Shown here: positions 34,200-46,227 of the stretch, one piece after another
Numbering within the stretch: the first letter of the stretch is position 1
Layout: every line of letters starts with the position of its first letter
Assembly (NCBI GenBank): GCA_033439265.1
Contig: JAVTVX010000010.1
Location: 4,278,001-4,342,000 of the forward strand
Reading direction: 5' to 3'
Source: Dillenia suffruticosa
Lineage: Eukaryota; Streptophyta; Magnoliopsida; Dilleniales; Dilleniaceae
DNA: 64,000 bases
Translations under genes and position numbers: made by a program
Notes under the pieces: generated by a model
The model's database searches: none
What the model was told of the DNA's origin: nothing
What the model saw: the letters and a program-made list of their open reading frames with translations, nothing else

Positions 34200-35274
34200 A
34201 AAACTGTTGGTGATGACTTTTCAAAATTAAAAAATCATCATTCATACTTTTCAAAATTATAAAACAGTCCACAACTTTTGAAATTATAAAATATGATAAA
34301 TAATTTTAAAAATTATAATACAAGATAGACATTTTTTAAAATTACAAATCAAGATAACAGATTTTTAAAATTACAGATTAACCCAATAATTTTCTAAAAA
34401 ATTATAATACAACTCTAAATTTCTCTCATTCTATGTTATTCTTCATTTCCAATTAATTTAATACAAAGATAATTCCATATGATCAGATAATAAATGCAAA
34501 ATGAATTTTTAAGATAGAGGATGAACGTACAATATATTTATTTTGACTCTAAAATAATTATAATATAATTTGTTAATCCAATAACTATATTAAAATTATT
34601 TAACTCTAATTAATTCTTCTAATAATTAGAGTTACACTCCAAAATAAATACGATATTATTTATAAAAATCAATAAATAAATATCTATTACTTCGACTAGA
34701 ATGACTTAAGATAACAATTTCTGACAGTCGGTATATATTCTCCCTTGTGTATGTGTGTCTTAACTAACCAACACTGTATATCTAACGAACAAAACTCTTG
34801 ATCCATAAAAATATCTCACTTATAATGTATCAAAATATACATTTATAATGTCACGAATTCATTCACAAACGCTTGATAATAAGAGTACATAAAATATATA
34901 TAGTTATAAAATATTAATTTACATTTATAGTATATTTTAAGAAATTACTCTATAAGTCCTATTCAGTGCTAACCACCTACATTAGTTAATCTTAAGTCTG
35001 AACACTGTCAACATCTATGTATTTGGCGATCAAGATAAATCATTTCTGACAATTAGAAAAGCCACAAACTTTTGTTTAAAACTTAATAAAGTGTTTAATT
35101 TTATCAATAAATTATGAACCATTTACTTTAAATTAATATAACTATAACTTATACTTTGTATATGCACTGTTAATTTGATCACATACACAACTTATACACA
35201 TCAACCATAGGAACATATACATGCATAAATAATATATAAAACTATTTATCTATTTAAATAATTAAATATAAACA
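34200..35274. repeat. Dispersed AT-rich repeat, copy B, split by the CACTA element
   Basis: The stretch from about 34420 matches copy C (56290-57440) in order and orientation, e.g. CAATTAATTTAATACAAAG, TAATTAGAGTTACA, CATGCATAAATAATAT. It stops at 35274 where CACTA begins and resumes at 43905 with ACATTATCTTAAAATAGAG. Probably a decayed solo LTR; no coding sequence. Between about 34200 and 34420 are several ATTTTAAAAATTA-like phrases. Confidence 0.7.
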
Positions 35275-35706
35275 CACTATAAAAAAAACTCTTTGCTAGC
35301 GGTTACCTTTACTTGCAATTACCAAAATCACCGGCATTGGTGGCTCTTTGCCAATGGAAAAAAAAATAATCACTAGTAAAGATATATCAATAGCAGCAGA
35401 TAATAGACGTCACTTTTACCTTAAAAAACTACTAGTGAATATATATTTATGCTAGCAGTTACAATAAGTTACTAGTAAAAGTATGGTCTATACCAACGGT
35501 TTTATTTGACTGCAAGTGTAGTTCCATTCTATACCGGTGATTTTTCTTTTGACCGTAAGCAAAAATACAATGTATAAGGTGGTTACTCGATTTTAATTGT
35601 TAACATAGTTCTCAGCCTATACTAACGATTTCACAACTGTTTGTATAAGTTTTTTTAAAACATTCAAATCGTGAATCTTTTTCTCCCTCTCCTCTCTCTT
35701 CTCTTC

Positions 35707-38700
35707 TGTAACACCAATTTTCGGTGACTATGTATCATGTATCACTTCTCATGATTCTAAATATATATTAACATTTTTTTGAGACATTTAAAATGAAATT
35801 TTAATTATATATTTATTTATTTTGAAGTTTTGTCTCAAAATCGTTAAAACCGAAAATTTTATCGGTAAGCTGAAAATCTTCTTGGCAAACACTGGCATGA
35901 CCTAAAGAAGACAAAAATGGCTAAAGAAATGCCTATACACTTAAATAAAGATATTTAAATGAAATTTCACATTTTTAAGAAATTTTGAACAAAATTTCAT
36001 AGAGACAAAAAATACAAATTATTAAAAGTTAGGGGTCTAAATGTAATTAAGAAAAATTGAGGAATTAAGTTGCAAACCACTCAAGGATAGACAATTGGAG
36101 CCAAATGATTGATCAAGAGGACAGCAAGATCGGTTAGTGGCCACATAAGATGATTCCACATTCAAAAAAGCTCATTGGATGAAAATTTATGCATGAAAGC
36201 TCATTCGATGGGAATTTATGCATGAAAGGCTATTGGGATGACTTGTGCAATCCTCCCCATTGACATGAACGTCCAACAAGACACCTAATGGAGTGCATAG
36301 AGTTTACTTGAATCAATAATTGCATGGTTTAAGTGTTAGGACAAGTGAAAAGTTGAGATAATGCATTAGATGATCCATTGATCAAGAATACTTTGCTAAA
36401 TTTATAAAAGAACTTGTTTTGAGAAATTGAGTCACTTTTTCTTCATTCTTCCTCCCTTAGATGAAAATATGAAGACTTCCTCTCTAAAATTGAGTTCAAA
36501 TATGAAGCCAAAGAGGTAAGAGATTTGTTGGAAATTTTAATTTCAAGATGGATGTATAGAAATATTGTATTCATGTATTATGATTTGATTTTGGTATTAA
36601 GGTAAGAAAAATTTCCAAGGATTCAAAGGGAGTACTGACATATGTTGTTAGCAAGAAAGTTTACAAGAAAGGTAACATATTTTAACTTGTGGAAGCATTA
36701 AATCATTTGTTGAGTAGTTATATTAGTATCCATACTAGTATGCTAGATTTAAAATTCCAGATTTGAATCTTGTGTAGTTTTACTATAATATCTCATTATG
36801 TAGGAATCAAAAATCTAAGCCATTTCTTCCTATGTAAACTAGACTTTCAAGCTTTAAAATGGTATATTATGTGAAACATTTTATAAAGAAATCGATTTTT
36901 TGTGATTTTTGGAAGTTTAGCACGTTTCACCAACTTTGTTTCATATTCTGTATACGACTAGTATATTGTATAAATTTTTACGATATCTTTTGTATGGTAT
37001 TTGGAGAAACTTTAAAATGAAAGTTTTAGATCTCTGTCTTATCTTTAATTTGAGATAAAGATCAATTGAATTGGAGTTGTATGCAGAAAGTTATGGTGTT
37101 TTTACTAAAACTATGCAGAAGTAGTTTTAAAACTAAAACTGAGATGAAAATGAAATTTTATAAAATTATACATTTACAATCTGAGTATGGTATAAACTAG
37201 ATTTTAGATCTATGTTTTATCTTCAATTTGAGATAAAAATCACTTATATTGAAGAGGTACACAGGGCGATATAGAAATTCTCCCAAAACTGTAAAGATTT
37301 GATTTTAGGAACTTTGACTGAAAAGTTATAAACTTTTCTAAATTCGTGTGATCAAAATTTGAAGTTGGTTTGAACATAAAAGTTAGAGATATATGTCTTA
37401 GATTTAAGAGAAAATTTGAATAATTTGAATCCGATCAAGATTTTAGAAAATATAATGATTTTACTAAATCTACGCGTGGTAGGTTTCGTAGGAATTTTTA
37501 TCTAAATATGGAATTTGAGATTTAACCTTATGAAAGAGAACATTTTTATATGCATCTTGTAATCCGACGATATGATATTATCAAAATAATTGAATTAATG
37601 AATAATACATATTGTTTAACTTAGATGTAGGGTTACGTTTTCGTACGAGGAGTGACTAGTTCGAGAAACGAGGATAGTTAGGGGGAGTGGCATACCCTTC
37701 TCTGTCGAGATAAGTGAGACGAACTATTTTTGACTTTAAATGAAAATAGTTTGATCATAATTTTATAAATAAATTTTAAAATTTGATTTAAAAAAGGTTT
37801 TAGTGCTTATGGCATGTCTTAAAATGATGATATTCAATAAAAATTTATATCCTGATATTATGATAATTGATAGTGCCATGTTTTTTTTTACAAGTAAAAA
37901 TTTATGAATGATGACATATGACACATGTGTATGATTATGGGATTGTGCATAGTGACTACAGCGCACTCCCTACCACGGTATTGAGCATTTACCAAACGAG
38001 GTAACGTGGTGGGGTAACACGAGAGCGGGGGTTTGAGCCCCCTGACTCTGGTTAACGAATCCAATCGACGAGCACTCGTGAGGATCGTATTAACACCAAG
38101 AGAAGGGGGAAAATATATGCGTTTCATTCTTATGACATTTTGATGACCCATTGGTGGATTTTACCCTAATTAGCCCAAACTATGGGTATAATGCGATTTT
38201 GATACCCTATAATGTATGATTATGATAAGAATGCATATTATTTTGAATGATACGATATGTTGTAAATGAATATAAATTTGAAAACGACTATTTGACTTTC
38301 CATTGTTACAAATTCATTTATTGTCATTATATAGTTCTTATACCCCACTCACTGAGTATGTGGATTATACTCACCCCTCATTTTTAAAATTTTCAGCTTA
38401 TACTGCACTTAATTTATTTTGGGGTACTGATCTACGAGTTTTACCAAAAGACGCTACTGGGTAAGTATTCATACTCATCTTTGTTTATGATTGGACCATG
38501 CATATAAATATTATTTATATGCAAATTGGAGACAAATGTTTTTAAAAAAATTTCTAAAAATCTTCTCCTTCAAATCTTCTACTGTATGATTGACTTAAGA
38601 TATCAAGTAGGGTCTTAATATTGGTTAAGTACTTAGCCTTGCGTCGCCTCGATGTGCGAGTAGGGTATATCCGTGTGTCGAGGAGTCGCGACGGTCTGTT

Positions 38701-38732
38701 TGCGTACTCGACCTGCAGGTGGAGGCGTGACA
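35707..38732 (+). mobile_element. Solo LTR, about 3.0 kb, probably Ty3/gypsy
   Basis: It starts TGTAACACCAATTTTCGG and ends GGAGGCGTGACA, with perfect TSD TCTTC at 35702-35706 and 38733-38737. TGTAACACC at the start and a GTGACA end, together with the length, are typical of long gypsy LTRs. No internal coding region is attached, so the element was lost by recombination between its LTRs. It lies wholly within the CACTA element and is therefore younger than it. Confidence 0.88.
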
Positions 38733-38737
38733 TCTTC

Positions 38738-40109
38738 TCTATCCCATTCATGAAGTAGCTCTCTCAGTTTATCCCCACCTCCTCAAATTCCAAATTGATG
38801 AAATACAATTTTTTATGGCTATTCTCTATCTCGTCATTGTCAACCCTCCGTTCAGGTTCCTCTCTCTCTCTTTCTCTTACTTTTGAGATTAGGGTGTGGT
38901 TTAAGTGCATTATCTCTCTCTCTTTAGGGTTTCTGGCTCTATCTTTCCAGGATTATCCCTCACTCTCTCTTTCTTTCCAGATTTTTCCAATCAATTTCTA
39001 TAGAAATGTCCTTTCTTATTATTTTTTAGATTGAGGTTATCTTTCTTGTTGGTTTTGCTAAGACAGTTAAGAATATCAATTTCCATAGAAAGGTCCTTTA
39101 TTATTATTTTTGAGATTAGGGTTATCTCTCTCTACGATAGGACTTTAGTATTTGAGACTTATATATACTATAGGAATATTGGTAGTTCTACTTACAAGGT
39201 CATCAAGTTCCCTCTTTAACCAATAGTTCTCTAGATGTGGTGATTTCTATTATCTGATTATTTGTACTATCTGTTGCAATCAGCTTGTTTTATTTTATGT
39301 TGATACTCTTAACAGTATGTTCTAATTTGGAAATGCAAAATTTACGTTTTAAGAAAAAGAAAAATTTTCACTCTTGTAATGCATACAGTAGTATATATTG
39401 ACAATCTAATAAAAATCTACAGAATTTAGTTTGTTGTGAGTGATGAATAACCCTTAACTATGGTACATTACTGGGTTCCTATTTAAATCTAGGCTCTCAT
39501 AGCTGTACTTTATTTGAGTTTTTGGGTGTCTTAAGGAGACCACTTCCCTCTGTCCAATGTAATACTTGGCTGATTCTTTTGTATTTGCAGTTTTATATAT
39601 AGAGAGAGCAATAACTGTCATTATTTATTTCTTTTCTTGAGATATGTCCACCTGATTTTTGTGATATAAAAACTTCTTATTTGTGCCTTAGAAATATTAA
39701 GCATGCTTGGCATATTGACAAGCAAATCAAGAAAATATCTCTTTTTGATGGTTGAAATGTTATATTTCATACTACCACATCCATTGGTCATTTAAATATT
39801 GACTTATCTTATTATTTTATTTGATCTTTGACTTGTACCATATGTATCTTCTTCTATTATAGCTTGACTTTTCGTCTGAGTACAAAAATTTTCTCTTATT
39901 TATATTTTACTAGTAAATTTAGCTAATATTCCAAGAGTTATTTTGGTTGACACTATCTTTTCTAATTTCAGATCATGATTATTATTAGTTTATTAGTCCC
40001 AATAATATTATATCTATATTAGTCCAAACAACTTTGACTTTATATTCTAATTGTGTATTTTTAAAAATTAACTAATTTATTTTATATTATGTACTAGTTG
40101 TTTGATCAT
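38738..40109. other. 5' non-coding part of the CACTA element
   Basis: CT-rich phrases with several near-copies of TGAGATTAGGGT and ATAGAAATGTCC/ATAGAAAGGTCC, then AT-rich DNA; probably leader and introns upstream of TNP2. No gene was recognised. Confidence 0.4.
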
Positions 40110-43100
40110 TATCATAAGATGGATAAATATGGATATATTTGGATGCAAAATTAAGTCCATAATATATTAACAGAGTTACTGACTTTTTAAACTTTGGGTT
40201 TAAAAGTAAATCTCTTGATGAAAAAATTTTGTGTTCGTGTGTTAAATGTTTCAACACATACTTGCTTTTAGAGCTATTATGTTGAATCATTTTAGATAAA
40301 ACTTTTTTCTAAGAAGTTATGTCAATCGGATTTTTCATGGTGAGGATTATGTTGGTACTTCTAGTTCCAATGTCAGATGTACTGTAGATGAACAAATGTT
40401 TGACCATTATATACATGACTTACTGCATGATACCTTCATTTCGAATGAGGTAGAGGATACGGGGGATGAGAATAGGGGTCGAGAAAATAACCAAACTTTT
40501 GAAACTAATCAAGGAGAACGATATGTTAAGGATCATAGTTCAAACAAGTTTTTTGAATTGCTTAAAATTGCTAAACAATCAATATACCCAAATTGTAGTA
40601 GGCGCACTAAACTTTCAACTATGGTATACTTGTTTTATCTTAAATGTTTGAATGAGTGGACGAATATCTCATTTACTAGTTTATTAGAGTTCTTGAAGGA
40701 CTTGTTACTTGAAGAAAACACCTTGCCAGATACCCTTCATGAATTCAAGAAAACCATTTCAGCTTCAGGTTTGGGGAATGAACAAATTCATGTTTGTCTA
40801 ATGATTGCCTGTTATTATGGAAAAATAAGGAGAAAGTTGAGATATGCTCCAAGTGTGGTATTTCTAGATGGAAAAAAAATAATAGATGATTCAAAAACTA
40901 ATGATAAGTAATTCACAACTATGAAGAGAAAGAAAAAACTTGTCAAAATTTTGAGATGGTTTCCTCTAATACCTAGGCTCCAACAACTATTTATGTCCTC
41001 AAAAACAGTTTCACTCATGGGATGGCACCATGAGGGTTGTACTAAGGATGGTCTCTAAGACAAGCGGTCAACTCTATTGCTTAGAAGGATTTTGAATCTT
41101 GGTTTCCTGAATTTTTTAATAACCCTTGTAATATTCGATTGACATTAGTTTTTAATGGTTTCAAATCTTTTAAAAACATGAATGTCACTTATAATATATG
41201 GCCTATTATACTTATTTCTCTCAACTTGCCTCCATGATTGTGTATGAAATCACATAATTTCATACTTTCTTTGTTTATTCCTTGTCCCAAAAGCCTTGGT
41301 GATAAGATTGATATGTATATATAACCTTTGATGAAAGAATTGAAGGTGTTGTGGGATGTAGATGTTAATACATTCAATTGTTACAATAAAATGAGGTTTT
41401 AATTGCATTTAGCATTGATATGGACCATCAATGACTTTCTTACATATACAAATTTATCAGGATGGAGTATTAAAGGAAAATTTGCATGCCTTATTTGTTG
41501 TTATAATACAAAATCTACATGGTTAACTATTAGAGGAAGTATCGTTATATCGATCATCATACATGGTTAGATATGAATCATAAATTTAGATATGATGGTC
41601 GGTCTTTCGATGGGATTTAAGAATTTAGGTTTGCACCCAAATAACGCTCGGGGACACACATTTTGAGAGAGTTGGAGGATATTGACTTCGCTATAAATGT
41701 AAATGAGTTATAAGAATGGAAAAAATCTAGTATTTTCTTTGAATTCCCATAATGGGATCATAATCTAATATAACGCAATATTGATATGATGTACATGAAG
41801 AAAAATTGGCATGACATACTTGTAGATACAATTATGAGTCAAGAGCATAAGTCCAAGAACAATTATACGTTTCAACTTGATGTTGAGGAGATGAGAATAA
41901 GAAGTGATCTTCATCTTGTGATTCTTCTCGGTTGAAATATTAAATATCTTCCTCATGCTTGTTATCAAATGAAACTGAGGGAGAAAGATACTTTCCTAAA
42001 TGTGTTGAAGGAGTTGAAGCTTCCAGATGAGTATCATACCAATATATCAAGATGTGTTTGTCTTGAGAAATAGAAGATAATTGAAATAAAAAGTTATGAT
42101 TGTCATACCAATATGTGCTTTGAAAAAGAAATTCTTTTATCTTTTTTCACAAATATGGTGCATTTTTTAATTCATTTGATGACTCAAGCTAAAATAAAAG
42201 ATCTGGTCATATATCAATGGATGTATCCCATAGAACAGTATGTCTTTGAAACTCTTGCATAGATAGTCTATTGTGACTAGTTCCATATTTAAGTATTTAT
42301 TTTTATTTTGTATTATATTGTTACAGGTTTTTGTTGATTTTTAAATATTTTGTACATAATAGAGTTCAACCAAAGAGCTCAATTGTTGAATGATACATAA
42401 CAAATGAATGTTTGATTTTTGTTTGCAGTAATTATCAAGAGTCGAAATTAGGTTGAATCATCGCTTATGAAATGATGATAATGCTCACAATTCACTTGAT
42501 GAAGAAGGGGTTTTGGTTATCATATCATGATGACTTTTGAATAATAAGATACAAAAGGAAATCAATGTCAAAAAACAAAAATAAGTTAAAATGGTATCTC
42601 TTAATGATAAATCATTACAACAAACACATAGATATGTTCTATTTAACTTTGATATAATGATATCGTTTCACGAGTAAAATTATCTTCTTAACTCGAACCT
42701 TTGATATATAAACTACTGCAATATCTTCTTGCTGATTCTATTTTTAATATTTATTTCCTTTCTTAGAGAACACAAACAAATTGTAATGAGATAGAATTGT
42801 GGATAACGTTTGATACCTTATATAATTGATAAACTTTATTTACAAATATTTGTTGATTGGTTGAAATGCAAAGTATGTATAACAAAATTCGTAATGTGTG
42901 ATCTTAGTTTTAATTTAAATTTTTTATTGAAAACTATATCAATATTTTAGATTGATCATTTATTGGAGGATTGTAGTGCGTTGCAGAGATAACAAGTGAC
43001 TTTAAATGGCTTTCATATAGATCAAGTGTTAGGGTTAAACAATATACTGGTTGTATAAGTAATCAAGTTAGATTTCACACAAAACACCATGAGAGATACC

Positions 43101-43210
43101 TAAAAACTTAGAATAGTGGTGTTGTGGTAACATTGTAAACAATTAGTTATGCGAGTACAAAAGATAGTAGATATGACTCAGCCACTATTAGGAAAGTAGA
43201 TCGGAGCATG
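40110..43210 (+). pseudogene. Decayed TNP2-type CACTA transposase
   Basis: Fragments appear in the family's order on the plus strand. A zinc-binding N terminus comes first (ILCSCVKCFN, about 40210), then an intact 171-codon frame at 40396-40911 starting MFDHYIHDLLHD. The core follows with ILRWFPLIPRLQQLFMSSK (40940) and GWHHEGCTKDG, then ISRCVCLEK (42050) and MVHFLIHLMTQAKIKD (42150). A C-terminal piece, VRFHTKHHERY with NSGVVV, is near 43070-43130. Many stops and frame changes show it is dead. Confidence 0.9.
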
Positions 43211-43489
43211 GTTAGATGGATTCATAATGGTTTTGTAATGACTTAGTTTATGATTTTTTTTAATAATTTGTAATAACTATGTATTATTCTGAATTTCAAA
43301 ATACCGAAAAACGACTTTATATATAAGTCCATGTCTTGGACATAGTAGCATAATATATTGATATTTAATTTTTTTTTGTGAAAAAGCATAATTATTAAAA
43401 ATTTAGATACATATTATTATTTCAAATATTAATAATATTAAAAAATAATATACATAGTATATGATTCCCATGGACAAGTTAGAGTGGCA

Positions 43490-43890
43490 AAAATATGATT
43501 TTTATAGATTTTTATTGGTATTTTTTTGGATCATTGTCTGTGGCTAAGAAATCGCAGGCAAATACTCCAAACTTTGTCAGCGGCCATGTGACCACCGGCA
43601 AATATCCTGACCTATACCGGTGGCTAGATGATCGCTAGCATAGGTCAGGATATATGCCAATGGTCACTTGGCTGTTGACACAAGTTGGTATCTATACCAG
43701 CAGTAAATGTAGTCATTGTCATAAATTGGAATCTATGTTGGTGATCATGCGGCTGTTGGCAAATCTCTAGACCTTTGTCCATGGTTACTTGACCGATGGC
43801 ATAGCCCTTTACTAATGTGAGTATAGCTAGCGAAAATATTGACTACTCGAGAAAACCCCACACCCTTTGCCAGCAGTTTTTTGGGTCTTT
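43490..43890. repeat. Right subterminal repeats of the CACTA element
   Basis: Short related motifs such as AGCGGCCATGTGACCACCGG, GCCAATGGTCACTTGGCTG and GGTGATCATGCGGCTGTTGG recur in both orientations. In this superfamily such arrays bind the second transposon protein. Similar phrases (GCTAGCGGTTACC, ATACCAACGG) stand at the left end, 35298-35620. Confidence 0.7.
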
Positions 43891-43955
43891 ACCATTTTTT
43901 AGTAACATTATCTTAAAATAGAGATGTCAACGCATAATTATTATTTATGCGATCT

Positions 43956-44528
43956 GCTGGTTGAACTGATTCAACCTATGTCTCAAAAATTTAACGAGTT
44001 CGTTCAGTTAAAATACCGTTTGTGCATTGAATCTGAGCAAACCCACAAGTCAATTTTGGTTGAACCATGAATCGTGTGACCCGCGAATTAAACAAAATCA
44101 CGGTCTAATCGAAGGTAAAAAAAAGAGAAAAATATGATTCTTGACTCTTCATTTTCGATCTCACTCTCGCTCTCATCATTCTTACTCTTGCCTTCGCTCT
44201 CACTCTTGCTTGCTATCGATCAAGATTGAGTCTCTCTCTCTCGCTCTTGATTGAATCTTTAATGATATCTCTAGTATCTGATCTCCGATCTTTAGTTTTC
44301 AAGTCTACTATTCAATTGGATTGCTACCACATACATCTTCAATCTCACTCTCGCTCATTTATCGTCTCGATCGTAGCCACATGCGTGCCCTTGTTGAGAA
44401 CTGTGTTATTTGATTTAGGGGTTCTTTGGATGGAAGAAGAGGAATTAGGGTTTTAGAGAGACAGAGATTGAGAAGAAGAGAGAGAGGATGATGGAGATGG
44501 AAATGAGATCTGGCATGGGAAATGGCTC
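43956..44528. other. Intergenic DNA, nothing recognised
   Basis: Contains TTGAACTGATTCAACC-like phrases and a CT-rich tract (44150-44260). A plus-strand frame of 76 codons at 44226-44456 begins in that tract and has no family signature. Confidence 0.3.
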
Positions 44529-44805
44529 GGAGATAAGAGATAGGAGTATTCTTCAACGAGAAAGAGAGAGGGAGACAGAGACCATGGAACTTTGACCCCA
44601 CAGACACATTACCAAGAAAGAGAGAGAGAGAGAGAGATAGGAGAGATAAAATTAATGCAGTACGGTTCTGGAGATGAGAAATGAGAGTATTCTTCAGAGA
44701 GAGGGAGAGTGCGAGTAAGAGAGAAAGACCATGGAACTTTTGGTTCATTGGTTATGAACCTCATAACACATAACAAGAGAGAGAGAGATGTTCTGAGATG
44801 AAATT
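44529..44805. repeat. Two tandem copies of a GA-rich unit of about 140 bp
   Basis: GAGTATTCTTCA stands at about 44544 and 44684 and ACCATGGAACTTT follows in each. The 129-codon minus-strand frame over it is low complexity and not a gene. Confidence 0.75.
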
Positions 44806-46227
44806 AATTTATATATTTGATAAATAATTGAATATTTTTATATAAAAATATAAAATTAATATATATTTATTTAAAAAATTAATTTTATATAATTTATTAT
44901 TATTATTAAAATATCTACTATTCGATCACGTTGACTTGTGGTTGAGTCAGTTCAATTATAATTTTAAAATTCACAAGTTGATATACTATATGGTTCTAAA
45001 AATATTGGATGTAGTAATCAAAATTTGACTCCCCCCAAAAAAAGCAATCGCTAATCGAATTCTTAGACCAGATTCGGTTCAAACGGTTCGATCAGTGATT
45101 ACTAACCGCAGAAGAGTATTGGAGGTAGTGGTGGTGGTAGTTCTTTTTTCTTTATTGGTTGGTTAATTTGGGGAGCTTTGTATAGAAATAATATTAATTT
45201 TTTAAAAAAATTTTAAAACAATACACCCGGAGAAAAATTTCTTAAAATAACACAATATGTCAAGTTTTCAAAATTCGATATTTACTATTCCTATATGTCG
45301 AGTTTTGAAAACTTGAGTTTTCAAAACTCAACATGTTCACGATTCATAACCTCCTTCCCTTCTTTCTTTCCTTCTCTTCTTCCCTTGTTCTCTTCTTCTC
45401 TCCTCCGCGGCAGCGACGACAGCAAAACCTGTCACCCCGCACATGATCTGCACCATCTGAGAAAATCTGCAACCTCCAGGATTTGAATTGAGCAACGTAT
45501 AACTTTCTACAAGATCTACAACAACAATTTAGGAAGGTAAATTGTTCTTCTTGGTCCTCTATGATTTTTCTAAATTGAAATATTTATATTGATTTATTAT
45601 TAATATATATTGTTAAATTGATATATTTTTTGTTCATTGAACTAGATTTGTAGAGATTTAATTAGAAAATTTAGAGTTTAAGATTTGTTGAAAAATTAGT
45701 ATTAATTTAGAGATTATGGTTTTTTAATTTTAGGATAAATTTAGCGTTTAGGGTATTTTGATAAATTTATTAATTAGTAATTTTATTAAATTTATTATTT
45801 ATACTTAAATTATTATTATTTAAGCATTATGATTAATTGTTTATTGATTTGTTAAAAATTTAAATTTAGAGTTTAAAATGAATATTGAATTGTTGAGTTA
45901 TATTTTTTTATTAAAGTGATATAATTATAATTTTCAGAATTAAATTTAATTTGGAAATGTTTGGTTATTTTCTTGAATTGTTAATTAATATAAAATTTAG
46001 TATAAATTTATATTTTAAGGAATGATTTTTAAATTTGGTTTAAATTGATTTATGAAGCGTGGAGTGATTATTTTGTTGAATTATTAGTTGATATATTTTC
46101 TTAAATTTTTATAATTATAAATTTAGAAATTTAATTGTATAATTTGATTATATGTTACGTTATAGGATTCTCTTAATTTGACATTTCGATTAAATATTAA
46201 TGAATTATTTTTTGATGTTGAGTAGAA

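Larger units (their letters stand above)
35275..43904 (+). mobile_element. CACTA (En/Spm-type) DNA transposon with nested solo LTR
   Basis: The left end reads CACTATAAAAAAAACTCTTT; the right end, inverted, TACTAAAAAATGG, with the outer base mutated. TSD ACA lies on both sides (35272-35274, 43905-43907). Paralogous empty sites in the flanking repeat confirm the boundaries: copy A reads ACAAATCTTATC and copy C AACATTATCC at the insertion point. Subterminal regions are full of short motifs around GGC and GCC, as in this superfamily. Inside are decayed TNP2 exons (40110-43210) and a 3-kb solo LTR. The element is 8.63 kb, of which 3.03 kb is the LTR. Confidence 0.9.

Noticed and set aside
37985..38045. 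tRNA-like T-arm, GGGGGTTTGAGCCCCC
   Set aside because: The spacing to a box A-like sequence is too short and the piece lies within a solo LTR; no acceptor or anticodon arm can be drawn.
44359..44748. 129-codon minus-strand frame
   Set aside because: Leucine-serine low complexity from GA repeats in a tandem duplication.
43925..45115. Possible inverted-repeat element around TTGAACTGATTCAACC
   Set aside because: The right-hand counterpart matches only over short pieces in a different order, and no TSD was found.
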